From the IMG/VR virus record IMGVR_UViG_3300035189_000063, positions 1 to 45,469 of that record: DNA of 45,469 bases; one strand, written 5' to 3'. The stretch's first letter is position 1; each line of letters opens with the position of its first letter. Position numbers and translations under genes: made by a program. Below, piece by piece: positions 23,741-31,917 of the stretch. The stretch is from a virus. The notes beneath the pieces are model-generated. The model was not told the origin of the DNA and made no database searches. It saw nothing but the letters and a program-made list of their open reading frames with translations.

Positions 23741-25199
23741 TGATCACCTCAGGCGTCTTGGCGGGCGGAACAACAGGATCTGGCTCACTGCCAACCACCG
23801 GCGCCTCTTCCTCGCGGTCGCCGTCGATATCGTCGTCGGAACGGTCCGACTCAAGGATCGCGGCTTGGCGCAGATTGATGCGGAAATCTTTCTTGGCAAT
23901 GATCCCCTGCTGCCACAGCTGCATTTGGGCCAGGATCATCTGTGCATCCATGACCTCATCAAAGAACTCTTGGTTGAGCCAGAAGACAGTGCCCTCTTCG
24001 TCAACCTCGCCCGCCATGAAGCGCTGGGCGTCGAACAGAGCGTTGCGCATGGCCTCAGACACGTTACCGGCGATGGTGCCCAGCACGCTGTTGTCGGAGC
24101 TGTACCGAATGCGCACAGCTTCGGCAGTCTCAGCACCACCGCCGCGCTGGACGATGCGGGCGCCGATCATGAGCATCTGCTCCTCTTTGTCCTTCATCAG
24201 CTCGCGTGCCAGCTGGGTTTCGTTGGCCTGCAGCATGATTGCTGTGCCTGACTTGCCCAGGTTGTGGCCGCGACGGGAGCCGATGTGCATACCGTTGGGG
24301 TTCAGCTTGATGAACTCATCGGGCTGAATGTCCGTGGTGATGAACAGCGAGGGCTGCGAACTGATGAACCCCGACTCTTCCACCGTGGCACTGTTGCCGT
24401 AGTGAAGGATGTTCACCTCGGCCAGATCTTCCAGCGGCGCCTTGTCGATACTGGCGTCGTTGTTCTCAGAGCCGAAGAAGTGGAACGGGATGTGGTCGAA
24501 TGGCTTTCCGGCCTTATCGGTCGGGACCGTCTTTGTGCCTTCCTGGTCGTCAGCGCTGTACACAGCCTGCACATACTTCCCGTCGCGCATCATCAGCGCC
24601 CGGTATTGATCCTTGGCCGTGAACTCGAACCCGTCTGATGTAGGCTCGTTGATCTTTTCGTGCAGCACCACCAGCGTGAGGCGGCGCACGCCATCGATCA
24701 CGTCTTCGCGCCAGTTGACGATGCTCTCGGCGCAGTAGAGGTGGATGTATGCCCGCGCATTGGCCGCCTGGGCAACCGTCAGCGCCGTCTGGCCCTCTGG
24801 CAGCTCGACCTTCGGGAAGTCCGTGAGGAAGCCGCCGCGCCCAGTGTCGAGGCACTCTCCCGTCGATTCCTTGCTGACCTGCTCCATGCTGGCGCCGTTG
24901 CCGCTGAGGTTTTCCACCAAGTAATCAATGGTCGTCGGCAGTTTGATTTCCGCCGTCTTGCGAAACACCGCGCCCAGCAAGCCGGTGCGAGTGCGCCCCA
25001 CCACGTTCAGGAACATGGCGCGCTTCTTGAGTTGATCGTACCGCGCCTTGTTCTCGTCCGATTGGTTGAGCGGGTCAGGCATTGGCAGGTATTCGTTGTA
25101 CTTGCGGATCTCTCGCGGGCCGGCTACGCAACGCTTGACCAGCTGCCAACCGGGCAAGGCGTCGTCGTACTCTTGCCTGATGGCGCTGTAGTTGGGCAT
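23733..25199 (-). CDS. Portal protein, DUF4055 family
   Basis: The 488-residue protein forms the dodecameric portal through which DNA enters and leaves the head. The start MPNYSAIRQEYDDALPGWQL and the following KYNEYLPMPDPLNQSDENKA are typical of DUF4055 portal proteins. It continues with a hinge-rich centre (LNPNGMHIGSRRGHNLGKSG) and an acidic C-terminal tail (SDDDIDGDREEEAPVVGSEP). It lies eight bases after the large terminase gene. Length suits the family and no break is visible. Confidence 0.9.
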   Translation of the reverse strand: MPNYSAIRQEYDDALPGWQLVKRCVAGPREIRKYNEYLPMPDPLNQSDENKARYDQLKKRAMFLNVVGRTRTGLLGAVFRKTAEIKLPTTIDYLVENLSGNGASMEQVSKESTGECLDTGRGGFLTDFPKVELPEGQTALTVAQAANARAYIHLYCAESIVNWREDVIDGVRRLTLVVLHEKINEPTSDGFEFTAKDQYRALMMRDGKYVQAVYSADDQEGTKTVPTDKAGKPFDHIPFHFFGSENNDASIDKAPLEDLAEVNILHYGNSATVEESGFISSQPSLFITTDIQPDEFIKLNPNGMHIGSRRGHNLGKSGTAIMLQANETQLARELMKDKEEQMLMIGARIVQRGGGAETAEAVRIRYSSDNSVLGTIAGNVSEAMRNALFDAQRFMAGEVDEEGTVFWLNQEFFDEVMDAQMILAQMQLWQQGIIAKKDFRINLRQAAILESDRSDDDIDGDREEEAPVVGSEPDPVVPPAKTPEVINE

Positions 25200-25207
25200 T
25201 GATGGCC

Positions 25208-26509
25208 TCAGAATGTGAATGTGACAGGGATGTGGGTCATCGGCTTGATGATTGGGTAGTCGTGGTGGATGAAGTACCCACCGGCATCGTTCGCGTGGTC
25301 GACGCCTGACTTCTTATCCGGCTCGCCATTCGGCGCCCATACCTGCTGTTCAAGGCCATCGGCATAAGTGGGGCAGCGCAGCGGGTTGACCAGGTAACGC
25401 CGCTCGCCATTGGCGTTGCAGAACATAGCGTTCATGGCGTTGATGCGGTCTTTCACTGGCGGGTTTGCATCCGGAGCGATGACACTGAACCCGGCCTGCC
25501 GAAGGATGGCGATATCCGTCTCGCTGGCATTCACCGACTTGCGAGATCCCCCCGAGGCGTCCGGATAAATACGGATCTCGCAGGTTTTCTCGTAGTCCTT
25601 GCCGTTGTAGCGCCAGTAGCGCTCCTTGATACGGCGGATCATGTCGGGGGTGTCGAAGCCATCGATAAGTTCGTCGACCGCCCGAGGCTTGTCATCGGCG
25701 CGCTTGACGTGCGTGATAGCCGCCATCTTGCCGACGTTGAAGTCCATGCCGATGAAGAGCGGTTCGCCTGGCTCAACCGCGTCGAAGCAGCCATTCAGCT
25801 TTCGGTCATACGCGTGGTAGATCGAACCGGCATTCAGGTTGACGAACTGCCCATTGAGGTAGGCAAGGATCAACTGAGGCGGGTAGGACTCCATCAGCGA
25901 CGGGATGTAGTCGGGCGGAAGGTTAAGCTCGTTATCGAACGTGCTGGCCTGCACAAGGCCATACATCCCCTGCATGCCTGGCTTCTCGCGGAGCTGCTTC
26001 ACGAACTGCTGGTAGACGAACTTGAACCCTTCCGGCGTGGTGGTAACGTCCACCCCATTCTTCAGGCCGGGGGCGTTGTAGCGCATCCGGGCAATGATCT
26101 TGCGCCAGGCGTGTTCGGCCTTTAGAGCGGGCAGTACATCAAGCTCATCCACCAGCGCGTGGCCAATCTTGAAACCAACGATGGTCTGGGGCTTCTCCAT
26201 CGATCGGCAGATGGTGGTGCTGCGGTACTGCCCGCCGCTGTAGAACTCGACCTCCTTGTCGCTTTCCTTGGTCTTGACCTTCAGCCCCCAATCAAAGGCC
26301 ACCTCTTCAATCGTCGGGAAGAAGATGTCGCGGATCTGAGGATAAGTCGGGGCGAAGTATCCAGAGTTGATCCGAGGCCATTCCCACACGTGCTTGCAGA
26401 TGCCAGCACAGCCCACCCAAGTCTTGCCAGAGCCAAACCCAGCCACAAAGCCGCGGAACTTGTTATCCATTTGGAGGAACTTGGCCTGGGGGACGTTAAG
26501 CGTCGGCAT
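25208..26509 (-). CDS. Terminase large subunit
   Basis: The 433-residue motor and nuclease packages DNA. Walker A is GFGSGKTW at residues 24-31 and the Walker B/catalytic carboxylate is in HALVDELDVL (about 117-126). The nuclease domain begins near FIGMDFNVGKMAAITHV (first catalytic Asp) and includes IYPDASGG and a late HANDAGGYFIHHDY motif. Its 5' end overlaps the small subunit gene by 14 bases, as usual. The headful or cohesive-end mode cannot be decided from sequence alone. Confidence 0.93.
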   Translation of the reverse strand: MPTLNVPQAKFLQMDNKFRGFVAGFGSGKTWVGCAGICKHVWEWPRINSGYFAPTYPQIRDIFFPTIEEVAFDWGLKVKTKESDKEVEFYSGGQYRSTTICRSMEKPQTIVGFKIGHALVDELDVLPALKAEHAWRKIIARMRYNAPGLKNGVDVTTTPEGFKFVYQQFVKQLREKPGMQGMYGLVQASTFDNELNLPPDYIPSLMESYPPQLILAYLNGQFVNLNAGSIYHAYDRKLNGCFDAVEPGEPLFIGMDFNVGKMAAITHVKRADDKPRAVDELIDGFDTPDMIRRIKERYWRYNGKDYEKTCEIRIYPDASGGSRKSVNASETDIAILRQAGFSVIAPDANPPVKDRINAMNAMFCNANGERRYLVNPLRCPTYADGLEQQVWAPNGEPDKKSGVDHANDAGGYFIHHDYPIIKPMTHIPVTFTF

Positions 26510-26957
26510 CAGGCTTCCTCGCGTCCACCACGTCTACCTGCACCCGAGTAGGCACAAGATTGTCGTGTGGGTTTTCATTCTTGGTCTGTCGGTTGACGTA
26601 AACGTCGCCAACCTCTTTGGCCGCCTGCTCCAGCAACTGAGCAGTAAGCGCCATGTTCTTTGAGTTCTCGGCCTTTACGGCCATACGTCCAAGCGCGCGC
26701 AAGCGATAGGCGCGGTTGGCGATTGGGATCTCAGCAGTCTCTTCGCGGAACCGCTTGCGGGTGTCATGAAACAGCGTCACCCACTTGACCGCCAAGTTCA
26801 CCCCGGCTCGCTTGGTGGGATCGTGCGACTCACACAGTTGGCGAGATATCTCAACGCCGAATTCCTGTTTGACCTGCTCCACCACCTGGGAGGGAGTGTC
26901 AAAACACGCCAACGCCTGAACGATGAAGCCTTTCACCTCATTTTTCAGGGCTGCCAT
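26496..26957 (-). CDS. Terminase small subunit, DUF2280 family
   Basis: The 153-residue DNA-recognition subunit begins MAALKNEVKGFIVQALACFD and has TPSQVVEQVKQEFGVEISRQ, a helix-turn-helix-like start typical of DUF2280 proteins, which are terminase small subunits by position in many Pseudomonas and Burkholderia phages. The rest is helical and basic (DTRKRFREETAEIPIANRAY). It directly precedes the large subunit gene. The packaging site is not visible but probably lies nearby. Confidence 0.88.
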   Translation of the reverse strand: MAALKNEVKGFIVQALACFDTPSQVVEQVKQEFGVEISRQLCESHDPTKRAGVNLAVKWVTLFHDTRKRFREETAEIPIANRAYRLRALGRMAVKAENSKNMALTAQLLEQAAKEVGDVYVNRQTKNENPHDNLVPTRVQVDVVDARKPDADA

Positions 26958-26988
26958 AGGTTGAATTCCGTCTAATGCCTGTCAAAAA

Positions 26989-27612
26989 TCAGGCCGACTT
27001 GAGCAGACAGGTTCCGCAGGCCCTCGCAATGTTCAATTTCCCCACCTCAGCAGAACTGTTTGCAGCATCCACCAACGCTTGAACGTCAGGGCTTGCACCG
27101 TAGCGGCGGACGACACCGACGAACTCTTCGACGTCGTGGCCCTGCAGCTTGATCTTCGGTGCGCCGTCTTGGGTGAATGCTGGTTGACCGTACTTGTCGG
27201 TCGCGTGAGCCAGGTGATACAGCTCGTGCTCGATCAGCGCGCAGAACTCAAGGTCGCTGCACTGGGCACAGTAGTCAGCCGCCAGGGTGATGATGAAGGC
27301 CGGCACGTCACCGAACCAATCACGCATCTGTTGCTCCATCCGGGCTTTCTGCCAACCACCAGCGCGGAACGCTACTTGTTCGGCCTGCCCAAGGACTGTG
27401 CGACCCTGCTTGTTGAAGCTCGACGACGCCCACATGATCCGAATGTCTGCATCCAGTAGATGGGCATGGTCTTCGTTGTGAATGCTGCCGGTGTCGGCAA
27501 GGATCTCGGCTTGCAGCCATTCCCACACCTCAGGTGCAGGTGTCAGGCGGATACAGAAGGAGGATAGCTCTGAGAGCTCGGGCATCTGAGTTGGAGGATA
27601 AGGCCGATCCAA
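26989..27612 (-). CDS. Putative phage metallopeptidase
   Basis: The 207-residue product carries the zinc motif HELYH inside FCALIEHELYHLAHATDKYG, as in the phage metallopeptidase (PhageMetallopep) family found near packaging genes. The usual HExxH glutamate is present. The TTG at 27612 is chosen because GAGGGTG lies just upstream; an ATG at 27642 would fall inside a 12-bp hairpin and a later ATG (27585) lacks a binding site. Its substrate is unknown; similar genes often neighbour terminase. No signal peptide is visible. Confidence 0.75.
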   Translation of the reverse strand: MDRPYPPTQMPELSELSSFCIRLTPAPEVWEWLQAEILADTGSIHNEDHAHLLDADIRIMWASSSFNKQGRTVLGQAEQVAFRAGGWQKARMEQQMRDWFGDVPAFIITLAADYCAQCSDLEFCALIEHELYHLAHATDKYGQPAFTQDGAPKIKLQGHDVEEFVGVVRRYGASPDVQALVDAANSSAEVGKLNIARACGTCLLKSA

Positions 27613-27628
27613 TTTTTCACCCTCAAAG

Positions 27629-27657
27629 CAGAAGCCCCGCACTTGGCGGGGCTTCTG
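27629..27657 (-). terminator. Strong hairpin, possible terminator or attenuator
   Basis: A perfect 12-bp stem, CAGAAGCCCCGC (27629-27640) and its complement (27646-27657), with a 5-base loop. On the minus strand it comes right after the DUF2158 gene. A T-run is poor, so it may pause or protect RNA rather than terminate. Confidence 0.55.
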
Positions 27658-27867
27658 TCACTTCAGTTCTGGCAATGGCTCTATCCGCCTTAACACTTCG
27701 ACGTCGAACCACTTCTCCATCGGCTTATCACCATCAAACCACTGGCAAAAAGCATTAAGTGACTCAGGCACATTAAAAAGTGCTTTCTGGAATTTAACCT
27801 CGGCGACCGTCATTGCAGGGCCAAGACTTTTCAGCGTAACCAAATCACCTTTGACGATATTTGACAT
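27658..27867 (-). CDS. YodC-like DUF2158 protein
   Basis: The 69-residue product matches the small DUF2158 family: GDLVTLKSLGPAMTV near the start, then FCQWFDGDKPMEKWF near the middle; compare the common form of a beta barrel-like domain with CQWFDGDK. The start at 27867 is chosen because AAGGAG precedes it; an in-frame start 42 bases upstream has no such site. The function of the family is unknown. Its place between terminase-linked and holin genes is typical of small phage genes. Confidence 0.82.
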   Translation of the reverse strand: MSNIVKGDLVTLKSLGPAMTVAEVKFQKALFNVPESLNAFCQWFDGDKPMEKWFDVEVLRRIEPLPELK

Positions 27868-27930
27868 TTCACAGCTCCTTTGTTGGGTTGCACATACATG
27901 GGGCCGCATAATGTCATTTCAATAGCATAT

Positions 27931-28185
27931 CTAACCCTGTCCACCTTCCAGCAGCACATCAATCAGCTTCTGCTCACCCAGGCGCATCGCACCCAGGCAT
28001 TGCAAGTCATCGCACTTAGGGCCGAGGCCGAACACAGTCACCTCTCCCTTCGCGCCGATCAGCGTCAAGGCACCCACGGTGCATTCAGGGTGCTCGCCCG
28101 CGTCGAGGTCATCGGCAATCTTTCGCAACGTCTTGGCGGCGTCGCGCCAATCTTCTCGCTTGAACTCAAGAACCTTGACGGTCAT
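27931..28185 (-). CDS. Small phage protein of unknown function
   Basis: An 84-residue product starting MTVKVLEFKREDWRDAAKTL. The start at 28185 is favoured by a four-base overlap (ATGA) with the gene before it; an in-frame start 21 bases upstream would overlap more. The pattern suggests a helix followed by a beta domain with GALTLIGAKGEVTVFGLGPK. Two cysteines (CDDLQC) sit close together. I do not recognise a family; it belongs to a chain of three ATGA-coupled small genes. Confidence 0.7.
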   Translation of the reverse strand: MTVKVLEFKREDWRDAAKTLRKIADDLDAGEHPECTVGALTLIGAKGEVTVFGLGPKCDDLQCLGAMRLGEQKLIDVLLEGGQG

Positions 28186-28370
28186 TCGGTCACCTGCTGT
28201 AGCCACTCTTCAATGATCCGCTGCACCACTGGCTCAGTCAGGATTGATGCAGGCTTGTCGCCGTCGATCACCGATTGCATAAGGGCGTGCGGGACGACAT
28301 GGGCACCATCACTGGCTACCACCATCAGGTGCGGGCGCTGGTCGGCGATGTCATGGATGCTCGCTGTCAT
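28182..28370 (-). CDS. Small phage protein of unknown function
   Basis: A 62-residue product, MTASIHDIADQRPHLMVVAS, followed by a helical C-terminus (VVQRIIEEWLQQ). It overlaps both neighbours by four bases, so it is probably translated as part of a coupled set of three. No domain, signal peptide or membrane segment is evident. Function unknown. Confidence 0.65.
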   Translation of the reverse strand: MTASIHDIADQRPHLMVVASDGAHVVPHALMQSVIDGDKPASILTEPVVQRIIEEWLQQVTE

Positions 28371-28558
28371 TGCATCACCATCTGCTGCGTCTGTGCATGC
28401 GCGTGACCGTGGAGCAAGCTAACGATCAGGCCTTGGGGCAACCCGGCAGTCTTCGCAGCGTCTATTGCCTTGGCGATGGCGCTATCCAGATCGTTAACAG
28501 CCTTGTTGACGTCCGGGCTCATCGGTAGCGCGTGCCGAAGTCGGGTGATGTTGCTCAT
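28367..28558 (-). CDS. Small phage protein of unknown function
   Basis: A 63-residue product with SPDVNKAVNDLDSAIAKAID and LPQGLIVSLLHGHAHAQTQQ, probably helical. It starts 50 bases after the holin gene ends and is coupled to the next gene by an ATGA overlap. I see no family motif. It may help lysis timing or packaging, but nothing in the sequence proves this. Confidence 0.65.
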   Translation of the reverse strand: MSNITRLRHALPMSPDVNKAVNDLDSAIAKAIDAAKTAGLPQGLIVSLLHGHAHAQTQQMVMQ

Positions 28559-28607
28559 CTACAAAACCTCGCGCCACGATTTGGCGCCTTCGAAAACGTG
28601 GCGCGGA

Positions 28608-28940
28608 CTAATCAACCTTGCGGCTTGGCAGCTTGAAGTCCGTCACGCGGTCGGCAATTGTGCGGATCTTCTCAACACCCAGGAAGCCAACCCAGCCGCC
28701 GACGAATGTAGCCATGCTCTGCGGTAGCCCGAAGAACTCCAGGCCGCTGATGATGGTCAGGGTCAGCCCGCCACACAGTACGCCCTCCACGATCATCTGG
28801 CGGCGCGAGCCACCACCATATGTAATGCGTAATACGGCCATGGCGAAGGACAGCCCGGCCGGGTAAAGGATCGGCGCATGCTGGCTCAGCCACGCAAGCA
28901 TCAATGCCCAGGTGTCTGGCTTATCTGGCATGTTTGGCAT
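28608..28940 (-). CDS. Holin, lambda S family
   Basis: The 110-residue membrane protein has the lambda S outline: a polar N-terminus, LYPAGLSFAMAVLRITYGG as the first hydrophobic stretch followed by the basic SRRQ turn, IVEGVLCGGLTLTIISGLEF as the second, and MATFVGGWVGFLGVEKIRTI as the third, then a basic tail (LPSRKVD). Holins open the inner membrane at a set time and release the endolysin. The endolysin and spanin genes are far away at 4688-5703, so the lysis genes are split, as in several Pseudomonas phages. A dual start for an antiholin (M1/M4) is possible but not proven. Confidence 0.9.
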   Translation of the reverse strand: MPNMPDKPDTWALMLAWLSQHAPILYPAGLSFAMAVLRITYGGGSRRQMIVEGVLCGGLTLTIISGLEFFGLPQSMATFVGGWVGFLGVEKIRTIADRVTDFKLPSRKVD

Positions 28941-29137
28941 CCGGTGTCCTCCCCTTTTAGGGAGTGAGTTAGAAAGGTGTCAATATGGCAAACCTCGATA
29001 AAACTATAGGTTTACAGATAAGAATGATCAGCTGAAAAGTGATCTCGTTATCGCTAAATACACGTGAAAAAATCGACGCCAACGCACATAATAGAAATTA
29101 AGTATCACCTAGTCATCGTAGAAATCACGAAGAAAAC

Positions 29138-29695
29138 ATGACAAACGCTATCGAATCCGACCGCTTTAATGCCAAGTGCCTATCTGGAAGGACATATGAA
29201 GTCATTGAACTTACCGAAGAAATAAAGCAACCTTGCACGCACTACACTCAAGCTTGCATAGTAACGCATAAAACATTCCTCTTATCGACTGGCGAAAGCG
29301 TCAACAAACTCACAGACAAACTATACTTAATAATCAAAGATCAAAAAGTCATCAGCCGCAGAAAAATTATAATTAGAAAGCCAAACATTGCCGACATAAA
29401 AACAATGTTTGATTATCTAAAAAATCAAGCATTATGCATTGCCATAATACTATCAACCCCAGAAATAATAACAATTATAAACAGAGTATATAACACCGCT
29501 ACAACAGAGCTTATCTGTACATCCATCACTGCGTCAGCATCGATAGTATTCAGCATTTATAATTTAATCTGGTTTTTTTCCAGCTTAGAAGAGAAACCTA
29601 AACCAAACCCAATTCACATTTGCGCAATACTATTTATGCTTGTATTCGTTGCAGCGGTAATGTGGCTGGCAATATTAAAATCAATCATTAGATAG
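29138..29695 (+). CDS. AT-rich membrane protein, moron candidate
   Basis: A 185-residue protein encoded opposite to the late operon, between antiterminator Q and holin. Residues 1-90 are soluble and Lys/Ile-rich (LTDKLYLIIKDQKVISRRKI); then hydrophobic segments follow at about 96-112, 118-145 (TSITASASIVFSIYNLIWFF) and 158-182 (ICAILFMLVFVAAVMWLAIL). Its coding DNA is markedly more AT-rich than its neighbours and uses AT-ending codons, which marks recent acquisition. A terminator follows (29778-29806). Position, composition and membrane topology fit a lysogen-expressed moron, possibly a superinfection-exclusion protein; this is inference and I know no homologue. Confidence 0.75.
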   Translation: MTNAIESDRFNAKCLSGRTYEVIELTEEIKQPCTHYTQACIVTHKTFLLSTGESVNKLTDKLYLIIKDQKVISRRKIIIRKPNIADIKTMFDYLKNQALCIAIILSTPEIITIINRVYNTATTELICTSITASASIVFSIYNLIWFFSSLEEKPKPNPIHICAILFMLVFVAAVMWLAILKSIIR

Positions 29696-29777
29696 ACTCT
29701 AATACACACGCTTGTAGATTGAATAACCACAAGATGCTTAGTCGTCAGCCACGCCCATAAAATCAGGCGTGCACATT

Positions 29778-29806
29778 AAAAAAGCCCGACGCAACGGCCG
29801 GGCTTT
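29778..29806. terminator. Bidirectional intrinsic terminator
   Basis: An 8-bp stem AAAGCCCG (29781-29788) with CGGGCTTT (29799-29806) is flanked by an A-run on the left, which reads as TTTTTT on the minus strand after Q. It can end both the early leftward message from Q and the plus-strand membrane-protein gene, and is a natural target for antitermination. Confidence 0.8.
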
Positions 29807-29880
29807 CGATGTGGTATCGCGCTTGAAAAGCTGAACACGGTGCCATGAAAACAGGGCCAATCCGCGCGTGCAACTACTTT

Positions 29881-30264
29881 TTACGCTGCTTCGCGGATTC
29901 GCTCCAGAGCGCAATCAATCCAGCCCACACCGGTCTTGATCAGCTGCCTGGCGCTCGCCTCGCTCATGCTGTTTTTATCGCCAATGCGCTTGGCGGGCCA
30001 CTTGGCTCCGTAATAGAGCCAAACGAACTCACCCATTTGAGGATCACGCTTGCACAGGCGTGCCACCGCCGCATCAACGACACCTGCGAGTTCGTCGGTG
30101 ATCACGTACGACTTGCTGGTAGATGGAGTCACGTCACGCATTATTGCCCAGGCCGGTGATACATAACTTGGAACGCCCATGCCATCCAGGCGCCAGAAGC
30201 CCCACTGCTCAAGCATGTACTCTGTATCACCCAAAGGGAGACGTGCTGGTTTTCTGGAATTCAT
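29881..30264 (-). CDS. Late antiterminator Q-like protein
   Basis: A 127-residue product of the phage antitermination Q (type 1) kind: MLEQWGFWRLDGMGVPSYVS, then AVARLCKRDPQMGEFVWLYY and a C-terminal helix-turn-helix-like SMSEASARQLIKTGVGWID. It is the last gene of the leftward early operon and would modify RNA polymerase at the late promoter so that it reads through the terminator at 29778-29806 and the many hairpins in the late operon. It overlaps the preceding gene by four bases. Confidence 0.85.
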   Translation of the reverse strand: MNSRKPARLPLGDTEYMLEQWGFWRLDGMGVPSYVSPAWAIMRDVTPSTSKSYVITDELAGVVDAAVARLCKRDPQMGEFVWLYYGAKWPAKRIGDKNSMSEASARQLIKTGVGWIDCALERIREAA

Positions 30265-30548
30265 GGGGCTTTCCTCGGGTCTGGATCACTCAGGCCAAAC
30301 AGGTCGCGCAGCAACCGATCAGCAGGTTTGTTCTTCGCATTGCCCTCGATCAGCCAGCGCTGCCCAAAGTCATGGAACCCGATCTGAGCACGACTGCCGT
30401 GCCAACTCGCAACCATATCCAGCATGCAGGCCAGTGCACTCGGCCCGCCGACTTTGACCTTGGCCAGCTCCTCACCGGCAATCTTCAGAAAGCGCCGCTC
30501 TAGGTCACTCATGCTTTTGCGCGGCAATGCCGCTGCTACGCTACTCAT
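30261..30548 (-). CDS. Small phage protein of unknown function in the replication operon
   Basis: A 95-residue product, SMSDLERRFLKIAGEELAKV and ALACMLDMVASWHGSRAQIG, with a basic-hydrophobic helical look. It lies between DnaB and Q, overlapping both by four to eight bases, so expression is coupled. No catalytic motif is visible. Comparable small genes occur in this place in other Pseudomonas phages; I cannot name the function. Confidence 0.7.
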   Translation of the reverse strand: MSSVAAALPRKSMSDLERRFLKIAGEELAKVKVGGPSALACMLDMVASWHGSRAQIGFHDFGQRWLIEGNAKNKPADRLLRDLFGLSDPDPRKAP

Positions 30549-31917
30549 GGTCCTTTCTCCCCTTTGAGCGGCCGGTGAACTTCAATATTCGCCCCATCTC
30601 CATCTCTTCGATGGTCGGCGGCTTGCCTCCGAAGTCGACAAAACGGACGTACTTGCCCTGTTGCTGGACTAAGCAAGAACCAACCTTGGCGTGCCTGACC
30701 TTGCCGACGATGAGTTCGGTTACTCCGTTCTGGCCCTCCTCGCTTTCCATGTCGCGATGTACCAGGATCACCACGTCAGCGTCCTGCTCGATCTGTCCGG
30801 AATCTCGGATGTCACTCGGGCGAGGACGCTTGTCGGGGCGGTTGGTTGAACCGCGGTTGAGCTGGGCCAGCACGATCACCGGGATCTTGAGCTCCTTGGC
30901 GAGGTTCTTCAGAGCCGTGGAAATCTTCCCAACCTCGATCGAGCGATTGGCACTACCCTCGGCAGAGATCAGTTGGACGTAATCGACCAACAGCACGCTG
31001 AGCCCTTCCCTGCGTTGGCACTGCCGGGCAATTGAGCGGATGCGGGGCATCGTCATGCCGGCTTGGTCATTTACAAACAGCTTGGCTTCGTTGAGGACGC
31101 TGACCGCGCTGGTTAGCTTTGGCCAGTCATGGTCTTGAAGGTCGCCACTGTCCAACTTGCCCAGATTGACGCTACCGATCGATGCAAGGCCGCGCGTGAT
31201 CAATTCCTCCTTGGTCATTTCCATGGAGAAAGCCAAGCCGACGCCATCAAGGTTGCATGTGACGTGCTGGGCGATTTGAAGACCGAGAATGGTCTTTCCT
31301 GAGCCGGTCAGCCCCCCGACAACGATCATGTTGCCAGGGCGTAACCCGCGCACCAGTTCATCAAGATCCTTGATCCCAGTAGAAAGCCCGACAGGCATCG
31401 TCTTGTTGAACTTCGAGTCGATGGTGTCGATCACGCCCGGCAAAATCTCGCTCGCCCTGTAATAATCCCGCTGACCCTCGTCGTCTAGATCACGTAGGTC
31501 GGCCGTCGCCTGTTGGGCAAGTGCGATGATCTCCGCAAGCGGGAGGTCTTCGGTGGCCTGCTCGCGAATCACGTCGCCGGCTTCAACTACCCGACGAAGT
31601 ATTGCCCGTTCACGAACGTGCCTGGCATACGTCTTCCAGTTAGCGGTGCTGGTCACGTTATTGGCGATCTCGACTGCGAACGCCAGGGTGCTATCGCCGC
31701 TCGGCAACGTCGGCCGCCAAAGCCCAACCGTGACCGGATCAACCGGATCACCGGTGGCGTGGCAGTCAATGATTGCCTGGAAAAGCGCCGCATTTTCCAG
31801 ATCGTGAAAATCGGAAACGCTTACCTTGCTGGTTACCTCGTCGAACAGATCCGGTTTCAGCATGATCGCGCCCAGGACGCCATGCTCCGCTTCGATGCTG
31901 AACAGTTCGCGGCTCAT
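30541..31917 (-). CDS. dnaB: Replicative DNA helicase, DnaB family
   Basis: A 458-residue hexameric helicase for phage DNA replication. The N-terminal helical domain starts MSRELFSIEAEHGVLGAIML, typical of DnaB. The RecA-like domain carries Walker A GGLTGSGKT at residues 201-209 and Walker B in VLLVDYVQLISAEG, followed by the conserved ALAKELKIPVIVLAQLNRG type motif (here NLAKELKIPVIVLAQLNRG) and a late DSGQIEQDADVVILVHRD. It overlaps the loader gene by four bases and the small downstream gene by eight. Length matches the family. Confidence 0.95.
   Translation of the reverse strand: MSRELFSIEAEHGVLGAIMLKPDLFDEVTSKVSVSDFHDLENAALFQAIIDCHATGDPVDPVTVGLWRPTLPSGDSTLAFAVEIANNVTSTANWKTYARHVRERAILRRVVEAGDVIREQATEDLPLAEIIALAQQATADLRDLDDEGQRDYYRASEILPGVIDTIDSKFNKTMPVGLSTGIKDLDELVRGLRPGNMIVVGGLTGSGKTILGLQIAQHVTCNLDGVGLAFSMEMTKEELITRGLASIGSVNLGKLDSGDLQDHDWPKLTSAVSVLNEAKLFVNDQAGMTMPRIRSIARQCQRREGLSVLLVDYVQLISAEGSANRSIEVGKISTALKNLAKELKIPVIVLAQLNRGSTNRPDKRPRPSDIRDSGQIEQDADVVILVHRDMESEEGQNGVTELIVGKVRHAKVGSCLVQQQGKYVRFVDFGGKPPTIEEMEMGRILKFTGRSKGRKDHE

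Noticed and set aside
26989-27642. ATG at 27642 as start of the metallopeptidase
   Set aside because: It falls in the 12-bp hairpin and has no binding site, while TTG at 27612 does.
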